Positions 1 to 12,700 of a stretch of 64,000 bases of DNA are shown in pieces (within the stretch, counting starts at the first letter, position 1; every line of letters starts with the position of its first letter). The notes below the pieces were generated by a model. That model ran no database searches. It worked only from the letters and a program-made list of their open reading frames with translations, and was not told where the DNA came from. A program made the position numbers and the translations under genes. The DNA is from Larus michahellis (taxonomy: Eukaryota > Chordata > Aves > Charadriiformes > Laridae): assembly GCF_964199755.1 (NCBI RefSeq), contig NC_133897.1:73260080-73324079 (forward strand), given 5' to 3'.

Positions 1-52
1 GCCCGTGTTTCCAGTTTAATTTTTCTGTTTAAAACAGTCCTTTTTTTCACAT

Positions 53-674
53 TGTCGTGGTTTTGGTCAAACTGGCCAATGGCCAGCGACAGATGCTCCC
101 CCCAACCTCTTGTGCACGGAGAGGAGGAAGAGAGATAAAGAGATTTATGAGTTTAGAAGGAATGAAACTACTTTAATGACATATTAATAATAAGATAAAA
201 AGGAAAATAATGAAATAGATACAGTATATACGAAACCATATTAAGTTCCCAGGATGATGTCACCGGCAGGCACTGGGGAAGTCCCAGGCTGGAAACGGGT
301 GGGAACCGGGTTCCAGAGTTAGAGTCAGGAACACACCGATCGGGATCAAAGACAGATGAACAGACAGGGTCCTCCTTAGACATCAGCCATTGAAGGAAGA
401 GTGCTGACCCTTTGATCCCTCAGCTTTTATACTGAGCAGGGGGCAGATGGGATGAATACCCCTGTTGGTCAGTTTTGGGTCACCTGTCCTGTCCGCTCCT
501 CCCTACAGGTGTGACGCCTCTACACTTTTCCGCTTCCGACCCTCCAACGGAGCAAATAATGAAATTAGCTGACCTTGGTTGTTATAGCAATAAGTATAAG
601 CGAGAGCCTCTCTGCATACCACTCCTTGGCACCAACTATCTTATCACTCTGAACGAACCATTTTAGACACAACA
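53..674 (-). mobile_element. ERV LTR, copy 1 (minus strand)
   Basis: Read on the minus strand this is a retroviral long terminal repeat. It has a TATA box (TATAAAAG, complement of 424-431), an ATTAAAG polyadenylation-like signal (complement of 171-177), and a 3' end in CACGACA at 53-59. A second copy at 28266-28616 in the other orientation matches closely over the R/U5 part, and the two diverge exactly after CACGACA, which fixes that end. The U3 end is uncertain: a TGTTGTG start (complement of 668-674) is the best candidate, but I find no convincing target-site duplication. No gag, pol or env reading frame is attached, so it is best taken as a solo or truncated LTR. The short open frame inside it (168-383) is LTR sequence, not a gene. 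Confidence 0.65.
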
Positions 675-1365
675 TGCTGTTAATTTCAGAGAGTTAGAAG
701 AGGCCTAGCTAAGAAATAAAATTACTGAACAGAAAGTTAGTTCTGTTTTACCTCAAACCAGGACACACGTCATGACCATATCAAGCTAAGCTGCCTACAC
801 AACCCCTATGTAACCCATTCTAAAGGAGTACAGGGGGCTCCTGTTTCCCCCCAGGAGGATCACAAGAGAACCACAAGGGAGCCTTCTTAGACCTGCAAGG
901 TAGGAGATTTCGGTCTGAATTTCATGCTTTCAGTACTGCAGCTGCAACCCCCATTTTGCAAAGTTCACTTCTTACAAACGCTGTGCAACAAACCCATCTC
1001 ATCTCCCATTTTTAAGGTCTTCCTAAAGGACATATGTTTGAGAATCTGCCTACATACAACTTGAAAATCAGCTTGATTTAACCTATTTAAGAATACCTGT
1101 ACCCTGTTATTTACCAACTCTGATTTACTTTGCATGCTTTCTGCCAAGTGCTGCCTTCATGCCCACCATAATAAAGGGGTCCTCCCTAAGCACAGGGCCA
1201 ACCGAAGGTTCTTTACCGACAAACCAATCTGAGCAAGTAGATAAGCCTTTCATTTTGGAGTTCACTCACAGTCTCTAACTCTAAAGAGCACTCAAAAGTG
1301 GCAAGAAAGCCAAGATGAGGAAAAATATCCAGATGTTGTATCATATATCTTGGATCTGTGTATTT
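675..1365. other. Intergenic, nothing recognised
   Basis: AT-rich sequence between the LTR and a CR1 fragment. It may include a little more of the LTR U3 (up to about 800). No exon, RNA gene or repeat array seen. Confidence 0.5.
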
Positions 1366-1750
1366 CATAGAATAGTTTGGGTTAGTTAGTCCAACCCTCC
1401 TGCCGCGGGCAGGAACATCGTCAACTAGATCAGGTTGCTCAGAGCCCTATCCAACCTGACCTTGAATCCTTCCAGTGATGTGGTATCTACCACCTCTCGG
1501 GGCAACCTATGCCAGTGTTTCACCACCCTCATTGTAAAAAATTTCTTCCTTCTGTTTAGTCTAAATCTACCCTCTTTTAGTTTAAAACCATTACCCCTTG
1601 TGCTGTCACTGCAGGTCCAGGTCCTGCTAAGAAGTTTGTCCCTGTCATTCCTGTAGGCCCCCTTTAAGTACTGAAAGGCCACAATAAGGTCTCCCCAGAG
1701 TCTTCTCTTCTCCAGGCTGAATAACCCCAACTCCCTCATCCTATTTCTTA
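1366..1750 (-). mobile_element. CR1 LINE 3' fragment (minus strand)
   Basis: The + strand starts with the complement of the CR1 3' end (CATAGAATAG at 1366) and continues through the familiar CR1 tail: pieces matching 'caccaccctcattgtaaaaa', 'atttcttcct' and 'aaggtctccccagag' on the complement side. The minus-strand open frame 1425-1739 reads like the C-terminal end of the CR1 reverse-transcriptase ORF, including a FTMRVVKHWHRLP stretch that recurs in the CR1 at 30.8 kb. It is 5'-truncated, as nearly all CR1 copies are. It differs clearly from the copies at 6.4 and 30.7 kb, so it is an older or different subfamily. Confidence 0.9.
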
Positions 1751-4700
1751 TGCTTCCAAGTGACTGGTTCTGAAAACTCTCAACAGAGCCTATGGGTTTT
1801 ACTTATCTTCACTACCATTTGTCTATGAAGAACTGTAAATATAGAGTGCTCACCTCCTTGTAGCTCTGAGGGAACTTGCACTTAAGCAACTGGGAGATCC
1901 TCACTAGTTCAGCACTTCTACTGGGAGCCTAAAAAGCCTAAAGGACTATCCATCCAGGAAAAAAAACTAGACTTGCAGCCTGCTCAGATGTAGGAAGTTA
2001 AAAAAAAAATATAATGGCACAATACATGAAACTGAATGATGGCAGCTTGATCAACACCCAGGCAGGAGGAACTTATCAGCACTTTGAGGGGAAAACCAAA
2101 TAACACATGAATTGCCAACAGATCTCCTTTTACTAACCAAAGTCAAGTCCTACCGATGTCAGTTTGACGTAGAGAAGGCAGAACTGTCTTGGCATTGAGT
2201 GCCAGAAGGCCTACAGCATTCCTTCAAGTTTTCAATAAATAAGAAAACTCCAGCCACATAGCTGTCAGCTTTTTACAATTTATAGACCTCAGCATTTTTT
2301 AACAGAGGTGCTGACTCCTGCACACTAGATTTAAGCCCCATGATAAAGAGTCTCACTTCTCTTATTTACGTTTTGCAGATCCTTCAGGAATCATCCCAAG
2401 CCTTCAGAAGTCCATGGACCACAAGTTAAATACTTTCCCAGACACAAGTATACGCTTCATAGCCTGGAAAAAAACCTAGCACAACCGAGCAGGCAGCCAG
2501 AGTCAGTCTTCAGACTTTTTTTTTTTTTGTGACTGGCTTGATTTAGCTGCATCCCTTTGATTTATTTACACGAGGTGCTCTTGTAACAGAACAGGGAGGC
2601 TTTACAGAGAGATGTTCAGTATCTGCTCAGCTCTTTCCCATTATCTGTATCATGCTGCCATAGTGCCCTGCAGAAAGCAGCAGAACCTGTCTGTTTGCAT
2701 GCTTTGCTGGCAGTAGATTGCCAGTCGGTACAGAATATACGCCAGGTACATTAATGCCATCTTCACAGGTGATGCTCAGGGCATGTTGTACTATGATTCT
2801 GTAAGTGAATCCCTGGGATGTCATGGATGCTACTCATTTATGTTTGAATTTGTGTATCAATATTTATGGCTGTATGTCTGAATATGAAATGCAGACAGAT
2901 GTATATAGTACTTACCGAAGCACGTACTGCTTTAGGAGAGGTATAAACAGATAACTGAATGAAACAATTAATTTAAAGTTTACGCACATCTCTTGGGCTG
3001 TCCACGTTCACTTAAGGACCAAGCTGCGAAAAACGGTTATAAGAACTGAAGTGCACACTCTCATTATCCTATCTGGAGTCCAGTCTGTACCTGCGCTCAC
3101 CCCAGTGCCCCACAGAACTTCTTCGTTCTCCTGCTCCACAGGTGCATATGGAAGGTATTTCCAAACTCTCTATTGCAGGGACTCGTGTGACAAGGGACTG
3201 GGTGAGGAGGAAGGGACAGACAAACCAGGTTGTTACACATTCTGCACAATACAGAACAGCAGCTGTCCTGTGCTGTTTTTTCTTTTTTTCCCCAGACGCA
3301 TAGAATAACTGCTGTGATGGAATTAAAATAAAAACATACCCATGAATGTCCAACAATGTGAACCGTCACTGTTTTTCTTGAATTACGAGATATTTGTGTG
3401 AGGCAAGTCTCAGAAACGACAACACTTCAAACAAAAAAGCGATTCTACTGCTGTAACAATTTGTTTCCATCTTCAGGTCCTGTTCATAGTAGACAGTGCC
3501 TTGAAGGCTGGATAACTGGATTTCTCTGGACACTGGTCTCTGCAAATCCACTGCTTTCCCTTGCCCTATTATCAGAGCGTTGTTCCCTCTCTGGGTATTC
3601 CCGAAGCACCCCTGTGCTTTCTGTCTGAGCAGCTTGCAGCACTCTTTTCACAAAGGGGACAGCCAAACAGAACATCGTTCTCCTTCCCTCTTTTAGGGCA
3701 CGTTACTCAGCGGTATCCCAAACACTGATTTATGTAAGATTTGGCCAACAGTTTGAAAACGCGTCTTCCTTGAAAAGTTCCTTTAAAAAGTGCACATCTG
3801 CTACATCTCAGCTCCCACCTGTTCAGCAGAATAATACCAAAATGCAAATTCTGTTCAGGAACTGAATGCATTGCTGATGTAGACAGAGCTAGAGTCTTCT
3901 TGTGGGAAAAGACAGCCACACTTCCCAAAGGAAGTTCCTGGACAACACCCCAGAGCAGAGACTTCATGCCCATATGCGCCCCACACAGCTCAGCCAGGAG
4001 ATCGGAAGAAGGCCCTGGAAATTCCCCTGACAACCCATGAAGTAACGAGTCACATTTTCTAAAGCATACAGTGAACAACTGCCAGCTTTTTTTGTTTGGT
4101 TGGTCATCTTAACTGTTTGAGGATTAAGTCATTTTGAGTTGGGAAAGCAAACTACACTTGCACATTTACTAATTACCCGGCTAATTTGTACCTTGTTCAC
4201 AAGCAAAAGCAGCTCTCTCCCACTCCAGGAATCTCTTTCATTCATTTAGAGATGAATGCACAAGAGATAAAACCTGCTATTTCAGGACCACAAATCACAA
4301 ACTCTGTCACTTGGATGAAAGAAAGATCCCTCAGAACCTGCCTCCAGCACTGGCAGAGACTTCAAGGCTGCACCAAGGAATATATTCAGTCTCCCCAGTT
4401 TCTCCATTCAGAACCTAGTCCCTGAGGATTTGCCAATATAGGGCAATGCAACTAAACACAGCACTCCCTATTTAGTAAGTGCTGATCAAGTAATAGAAAG
4501 AATCTGCAAAACTGACAGAAGCCATAGTAAAAGCTCTCTAAATGGCAAACATCCAGCCTGTATTACAATTTCTTCAGCTACAACCCCATGGCTACATCCG
4601 TAGTGTGGCCTGGAGTGATGCTCAGCTGTCGGGTTTGTGCATGGACACTAGTTACGATAGGTTAAGATCCAGACATATTCCAACCCTCCCGATACACCCA

Positions 4701-6385
4701 CACTCCATTTCTCAGGTAGAAAGCTCTTGTGCACAGGTGGGAGAGAAACCACGCGTGACACAGCTGGAGGCCATGCATCAGAGGACAACCCTTACAGCCT
4801 AGAAACAGATTTACAGGCACCAGCGCCTTGGCATTCAGTAAGATTTATGGTCACCAAATGCTTCCTTTGGCCCGGGATTCCTAAAATGCTGCACTAGTCC
4901 CTGAAAATGTTGTGACCAGCAGCGTAGAAAGTGATGAATAAGGAACACAGCAGGACTATAAAAGCAGAGAAGCTTCCAGGGCCAGGAGCAATGGGAGATA
5001 TCACTTCTTACATGTGAAACAACAGCGTGAGTTGGGAAGAGAGCAGTGAAGAAAGACGTATGAGATCAGGGAATTCCTTCTTGAACAAAAGGAGAGAAAG
5101 GCAGCTGAGAGGTGTGTGAACCCTGCAAGAAGCAAGTGGAGGGAGAAAAAAAATCTGGTTTCCTACTCTCCTCCATAACCCCTCATAATCCCTAAAATAG
5201 TAGGGACACGAAAGCAACTAAGAAAAAAAACCCTGCTATTTAACGTAATCTGAAATTGTGCTGTTCTCCTTTTGCTCTTTAACTTTGTTTTCAATTTCGT
5301 AATTAAGCACTTCATTGTGTGCTATGCTAGAATCAAAGCATTTTCATTTTAAGCATGAATAATGTCAAGAGTGACTCAAGCAAGCAGCGCCTCTAAATAG
5401 CAGAGTGCCCTAGAAAAAAAACCTCCTTGGGTGTTTAGAGGCATTAGGCCATACTCCCCATACTGTCACCGGTGGTGTCAAGTGTGCAGATAGAGATAGG
5501 TTTTCCTCTGCTGGGTGTTAGCCAACACCCTTTTCTCCCCCAGCCCTCAAGCTCCCAGCGTCCTATCATCCACAGATACTTTGCCTGCCATCTAATTTTC
5601 AAGCAGCAAACAAAAAAAAAAAAAAAATCTAACTCTGCCCTCCTCTGGGTAAAGACTGGGGTGCAATGCGCACACACATTAAATACCTTGTTTAAAATCA
5701 GATCCCTTGCCACAAGAATGCTCGTTAATGACATTTCGTGTCAGACAGTACCACCACAAATCACTTCCTCTGTATCCTAGAAGAGACCAGTGGTGAGGGA
5801 AACATTTGCCCCCAGTTTTTAGGCAAGCAGACTGTCACTATGCTATCAGTCTGCTCCAAAGCTCCGAGATAGTGATGGAAAGGGGAAAAAAAAAAAACCC
5901 ACGATGCTCCAAGACTCTCCCACGCTAATTTTAATACACAGTATGCTAGCTGGTAGGCTAGGCTTTTGTACAAGAAGAGATTAACCAGGATCTGCAGTAG
6001 CACAGACAAGGAGGTGCATGTGTTCTGCCGCCTATAAATAGGCTCTCCACTTAACAAAAACACAACCCAAACAGCCAGCTGTTAACAGCTAGACCACAGA
6101 GCCTAGGCAGCAATTGTTGCTTGCTGAATAAGTCTGCACAACCTACTCATGCTTCAATTGGCAAATGATGTACAGATTAATGTTTGATGAGAGGTGATAA
6201 TATTAACATGATCTCTGAAGAGGCAGCAGTGAAACACGCCAAGCATGAAAACGCACTTTGAACTAATGTTCAGAGGGGCTGTAAGCAGGGCTTTCCAGAA
6301 GTGAGCATTTTCCCCTCACAGCTGCCACTGGAAGTTTTGGCAAGACTGGCAAGGACTGGCAAAGAGAAGGCGGCTACCTCCACGC
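1751..6385. other. Intergenic, nothing recognised
   Basis: No exon with matching splice sites and no RNA gene seen. It contains short A/T homopolymer runs (for example a T run near 2516-2529 and an A run near 5611-5627). The open frames here (for example 3707-4078 minus and 4542-4802 plus) are short, overlap each other in several frames, and resemble no family I know. Confidence 0.5.
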
Positions 6386-6709
6386 CTAAAGGGGGCTTAC
6401 AGGAAGGATGGGGAGGGAATCTCTATCGGGGAGTGTAATGACAGGATGAGGGGTAATGGTTTTAAACTGAAAGAGGGGAGATTTAGATTGAATATCAGGA
6501 AGAAATTCTTTACTGTGAGGGCAGTGAGGCACTGGAACAGGTTGCCCAGAGAAGCTGTGGATGCCCCATCCCTGGAGGTGTTCAAGGCCAGGCTGGATGG
6601 GGCTTTGAGCAGCCTGGTCTAGTGGGAGGTGTCCCTGCCCGTGGCAGGGGGGTTGGAACTACATGATCTTTATGGTCCCTTCCCACCCAAACCATTCTAT
6701 GATTCTATG
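6386..6709 (+). mobile_element. CR1 LINE 3' fragment (plus strand)
   Basis: A sense-oriented CR1 tail of about 320 bases. It runs through the reverse-transcriptase C-terminal coding part (complementary in content to the 30.8 kb copy), 'tggatggggctttgagcagc', and the 3' UTR, and ends at 6692-6709 in the diagnostic tandem ATTCTATG repeat. It is strongly 5'-truncated and carries no complete reading frame. The clean 3' terminus suggests a moderately young insertion. Confidence 0.93.
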
Positions 6710-9700
6710 CCTAGACGCTTGTCTTTGGCCTTAAGAAAAGCGTGTTTGAGTCTTACCTCTGTCACAGTTTTCCTATGTGATTAGTTACCCAACCCTGTGC
6801 TGGAGATTCAGCAGTTCCCTACCTATAAGGGTCTTCCATGGATGAATGTATTGAAGACAGGACAAGCCAAACTCTTCTCCTAGCCCAAGATATGGTCATT
6901 GCAGAGCAGGCTTGGGTCAGGGAACAGGAATGCAGACAGAAGTTTGTTACGCCCAGCTGAGTCCGCCAATTTTAAAGGACTTGCCCCAGGAAAGCCATAC
7001 TGCAGGCACTCTACAACAAAGAAAGTTTGATTGGGTCATGAAAGAACCAGTGCTTCTGGAAAACACTGTTTCTGCTTGGTGCAGACCACTGCCAGGTCCC
7101 TGCCAGCCGTCCAGTACTTTTATGCCTTTTTAAGTCCCATGTGTTGACCTGACTGTTTGCAAAGCAGGACAGAGATTCATAAGGCCAACCTGGTTTGATT
7201 TCCCAATCCAAAAAAAAAAAAAAAAACAAACAAAACAAAAAAATTTGCCTTCAGTGAATCATCTGAATCCTGTCTTAGGGCTAATTTTATTGAACATTAT
7301 GTCCAAAAGGCCACCCACACCACTGGGCTGCCAAGCACCATACACGACGGGGCCCCTGTGACACAAACAGCAGCCCTTGTGCCAAGACCAGGCCATGTCT
7401 TGTGCCCTGTGACTAACAGGTGGTTGACACCTGCTGACTTGATTTCAGTTCTGTGGTTAAGCTGGAGTTGAAGCTGCCAGTTCACCTAGCTTGTATCGCC
7501 TTTGCCAGAATGCTTGCACCTTGGCAGGTGAATCTAGTTTTAAGTGTTTGAACCACCTACACAACAAGGGTCCTTCATCACAAGAAACAACAGCTTTCAC
7601 ATCAGAAAGCCCACGTAAATAAAATACGGCATGACCTTCCCAACCTCTTGCATTTTTATTTTTTTTTTTTTTAATTAGGGTGGGTAACAAGAAGCAAAGA
7701 TGATCTTTACAGGTCAATAATTAAAGCTCCGGGATGCTTTCCATCATGCATGCTAGTATAGACTCCAGTCTCAGACCAGCCAGACTGCAACAACCTCCCA
7801 GGCTTCAGAAGCAAGACTCTGCCTTTAGGTATCCAAAAGCAGAATTATGCTGAGAATTTGGACATGGTGACTATTACAGAAACAAAACAAGAAATTCATC
7901 AGCATCCGGAATGACCCAACAAGAAGCTTCGAACTCTCAAAACAGGCACTGCTGAATTTAGTTATAGTAAATCCAAATTGTCACCCTTCCTTCTCCACCT
8001 TGCTTTCAGACAGAGGTTACTACTCCTATAACAGGAGCGGCAAAATACTGTTCCTCTATGTAGTCTTCACAGGCAGCTTATGACAAGACATTGGTTGTAT
8101 GCAAGAACATAACGCTGTAAAAGATCACAGCAAAACCTGCCAGATCTCTTAGAAAAAACTACTAGGGTCACACTTTGAAATTTATTCTAGCACTATTATT
8201 TTAAAGGCTGTTATAAACTTTATGAAGGACAGAGAGTGCTCACTCTTTCACCACCCAGCATAGACACCCTCTAACTAATGGCAAAGTGTGTTGTAAAGGT
8301 TTGCATAAAACAACAAACCGCATTAAAAGCTTGAAATTCCTTTTAGAGGAAGCTAAATATAAGTCAATATATCTTAGAAGAAGAGCACGGGGCACAGGAG
8401 GTAATTGATGGTTGAAGGCCAGAGGGTACTTTTTACTCCTTCTGGCTGTGAGGTGCTCACCTGGGAACTGTTTTTGACATCTAAAGATATTTTTCTTTCT
8501 CAGCGCTCCAGAGTGCATGTCAGATACCCATCAGCTCTAGAATAGGCACAGCGTGAAACACTTTGAGAAGCTGACATTACATCAATAAGCCATATGTTCT
8601 TCTTTAATGGCCACAATGGGAGTCTCTTGTAAACAACAGGAGAAATTATCATGGATATTTAAAGGCTGAACATTTGCTTAATTTACTCTAAAGAGAAACA
8701 TTACTAGTACCATTATGCTGGTCATATGTTAAACCATATACAGCATTAAAGATCTACGGTGACAGGTATGCAAACCAAATCACAGTCCCAAATGGACTGA
8801 AAACTATTTGCAGTCTTCCTTTACAGCAATGCAAGTTCCAGAGCTCATAATGTGACTGAATGATTTCATCAATGTGTTTTTCATATTTATATTGTGATTA
8901 CAACTGAAGGTCCCTGCTCCCAAAAGCACAACGAAATATTGTTTCCCCTCCCAATATCACCACCATGCATTGTTATAAATGCACCCGAACAAACTACTAA
9001 AACATTCCTGCAAGGCTTTATAAAAGTCATAAAGGCTGGATATTCCTAAGTCTTCGAACTGTGCTGAAAACCCTCATTTTTAAACACGTTTTTGTGTGTA
9101 TATTTCAGTTTTCTTGAAGAAAGCCATCTAAACAGAGTAACCTACAATTATGCTTTGCTTTTACAATAGCTCTAGCACTTCTGTTAATCAGGAAAACGCA
9201 GATCCTGGATGCTCTTGCCAAATTTAGACAGTTCTACAGTTTTACATGTTATGTACCTATTCTCTGGTAACTGCTGAAATCATGTCCTTTAGTAATTAAC
9301 ACACTGAAATCCACACGTTATCACCCTCAGCAACAGCAGGCTCTCGGGCACATAACTTTTTATGTAATAATAAAGCTAGTCTGGAGTGGGGAAAAATATA
9401 CGCAACTGCACGCTAGGAAAACACATAAGATAACTCCACCAAACATCATCTGCACCAGTTTTAAAAGCAAGCAATCAGAATACAAGAGGAGGAATTTCAA
9501 CTGTGTTTGCGCTTTGCTTTTTCCATTTACTGCAGTAACAGACTGTTCTGTCGCACTCACATGGCTCTTCACCAGTTACACTTGCAAAACCCAGAGTCGT
9601 TTGCAGAGGGAAATCAGCAGAGCAGCTGTCAACAGAAGAGTAAACGTGATGGTCCCAGTATCATCGCCCAAGCAAAATGTTGACTTAGAAACTCCAGCAA

Positions 9701-12700
9701 CATGGCAAGGCTTACCAAAGGCTCCACAAGCCCACTGCAAACTTTTATTTTAAAGGTTTCATGTTAGGATTTCATCTCCGATTGACCACACATATCAGAA
9801 AAGCATGGGATTGTTGTTACCTCTTAGGAATGCAGAATACACCTCACATGTACGTAGAGGGCAGTACCTAGTCTAAGAATCAGTTAAATCTTCAGGAATG
9901 GGGTTCAAACAGTAGTTAAAGACGCAAGTGTCCTGCTGTCCCTTTACACAGGGGACATCTTCCACCCTGACACAGACCAACCAGCTTCTTATCTCTCAGT
10001 GCCCACTGTTCTGGGCACCAGACAGAAACAGCCCAGGCTCTGCACTGTAATGCTTATTTCTGAAGCTGGTATTTCAAGTGCTTACACTTCCAGGGCTTAG
10101 CTTAAAGAGCGCTTCTCCAATGCAATAATTTTGTTGTTCTGTTTTAGACTGTTCCCCAGCACAGCCTTGCCGACTGCTTTCAAAAACGCGTGAAGCTGTG
10201 TCCACGTTTATCTGGTTGTACCAGTTTGTCATCAATCCTTCCTTAGTAAATTAGAAAAGTCACCCATGAAGTGAGCTGGGGAAACAGCATCATCCGGTGC
10301 TCTCCCGTGTAATGCTGCAGCACACGACTAAAAATAGCTGCTGCCTTCCACTCCAGAGATGGAAGCTTCCCGAGAACAAGGCATTTCTATACTCGGGGTG
10401 TACACATGATACACAGTACTGGGATATACCACCACTTGTCCGTATGTAAAGTGGATAGATTTGTAATATTTCCCCAACCTAAAAGCTATCCCAGCCACAC
10501 AGCTAGTACGCTTCTAGTAAACACGCTTCAGCCTCCCCCACCCCCAGCTTGAGCAGTTGTATTTTAACTCATGTTTTTTAAATTCTATCTCCACAACTGC
10601 TGAAGCAGCTCTGTGTTTCTGGTAATCTTTTTTGAAATATAAGAAAGTGAAAAATGTTTCAGGAGAAGTTTTGGAACCTCTTCAGATATTTTTTTAAAAA
10701 ACATATTTTGTTGAAATAAAAGCAAACAACAAGTTTTTGATCTCAGCTGTCATATACAAATCTGGACCATTCCCCATTTAGACAGAAAAATAGAATCAGA
10801 GTCTAAAACTCTTAGCAGGACAACCTCAATACTATGCAGGCTTATGCAACAGGGACAGTTGCAATCCCTGTCCCACAACAAAACACGACAACAGATGAAA
10901 CACAACTGCCTCTGGGCAAGGATGGGCAGAGCATGAATGTCCCTCGCTCAGAAGGGGGCAGAAGCTGGAGGGATGCTCCCTGACAAAGGGAAGGGACCCA
11001 CTAAATCGAGGGATGGGAGAAGCGATCACAAAAGTTTAAAATACAAATATACAACTATGAACCTGTTACAGGTAGTAGAGGCTGGTAGTCTGAAGGAAGC
11101 TGCCATTGAGCAGAGGAGCAAAGCTGTGGCACAGCTTCCTTAGAAGCTCTGACAATTTTGCATTGAACATCTGCTAAAATGGTATTTGGTCACTCTGCAA
11201 AAAGTAAGTTTATGACGTGTTGCTCACAGTAACGATGAGCTGCGTTTGGCAATGCAGCAAGCTGCTCCCTGCCCCATGTTTCTGTGAGACCCACGAGACA
11301 AGCAGTGCTGGATCTGCCTCGTTGCATGGCTGGTCTCCCAGCAGCACAGAAACACCACCAGGAACAAGGAGCTCCTCATCTCACCTCACCTGCCTGCTCA
11401 GGGAGTTAGAGGGACCAGTGCTTTGCCTGTTCAAATTCAGGAAAACTGTGTTTGAAGAGCTTTGCTGAGCACAGCCAGCATTCTGTGAACAGCAGCAGAG
11501 CTCTAATTAACAGCACAGACTTCATCTCAGCATACTGTTTTAAAAGAAACTTAAAAGTACATGAATACTCCAAGTTCAATCCATAAGGCAAAGAGCTGAA
11601 TCACAGACTCTGACAAGGCAGTCCCTGGAAAGCAGCTATATTATACGCTCCGTTTCTCACTCCAGGAGCATCTTAAGTCCAACATGTAGCAGCTCTATAT
11701 GGAGATAAGCTGAAAGGAAATGCCAGTTTCACCCATGAGGAAAGTTCAAATCTGGAGTCTAATTAACTTCACAAATCTCCCTTACCTCTAGTATAGGAAA
11801 ATTGGAGTCAAGTCAGGCAGTGTCTCTCTGTATTTCTGCCAGACATCTAGATTTCAGACAACAGCATTTCTCCTGAGCCTTTCCACAAAGCCCAAAGTGC
11901 AGCCAGGAACAAGCGAGGATGCCAGCTGACCCAGGCTGGAGGGCTGCCCACCCTCCGAGGTCACTTCAGAGCCATGTGGTGCCCTCTTTGGACAGCACTC
12001 TCCCAGGAGCACAGCTGTACTGTCCCACAAAAGGACCTCTAGCATCACTTCACAACAGAGCAAGGCTGATGCCTGGAATATTCCCAGCCTGCTCCAGCAA
12101 CTAGAATTGCATGGGATCACAGGTCTATTTCATCCCCTATAGAGTAAGTCGCCCCTAAGCATAGTCTTATCCCAATAGTGAGCAGATGATCAAGGTGAGG
12201 CCTTCTGTACATCCACGTTTCCTTCTCCATTAGCACAGCATCTCACATCGCTTGTTCCCAGGATTGGAGAAATATTGCCAAGAGATCCTTATTTATGCAT
12301 ACCCTTCCAACCACATATATGAGTTCCCCTATTTTGATAGGGCTTTGATTTGCCCCTCTATAAGGGTTTGCACTTTCAGGTTCCTGCATTCTCTTAGGAC
12401 ACTTTATTTTGCCTTAGCCCAAAATCTTAGAAGGAGAACCCCTGGCAATTTCCACTGTACCTTTGAGAACTTAGTCATTAGTGTCATTGGCTTCAAATTT
12501 GATACCAAACCTGGCATCAAGTATTCCAAGTAAAACAGTACAGGTCTGAACAGGCCTAGGAAAAAAGGAAGCTCAGCCCAAACTGAGGCAAGACTTCAAA
12601 ACTATTCCCAACCCACCCGATACAGAAGCTGTCTTCATCTGCATTGAATATTTTTGGAGGAAAAAGTGCCACTGCGAGTTACCACGCAGAGCACAGAACT

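Noticed and set aside
168..383. 71-codon minus-strand open frame as a gene
   Set aside because: It lies wholly inside the LTR, between its TATA box and poly-A signal, and the matching part of the second LTR copy does not preserve it.
1425..1739. 104-codon minus-strand frame as a gene (and its sibling at 30825-31121)
   Set aside because: Both are fragments of the CR1 reverse-transcriptase C-terminus in 5'-truncated elements.
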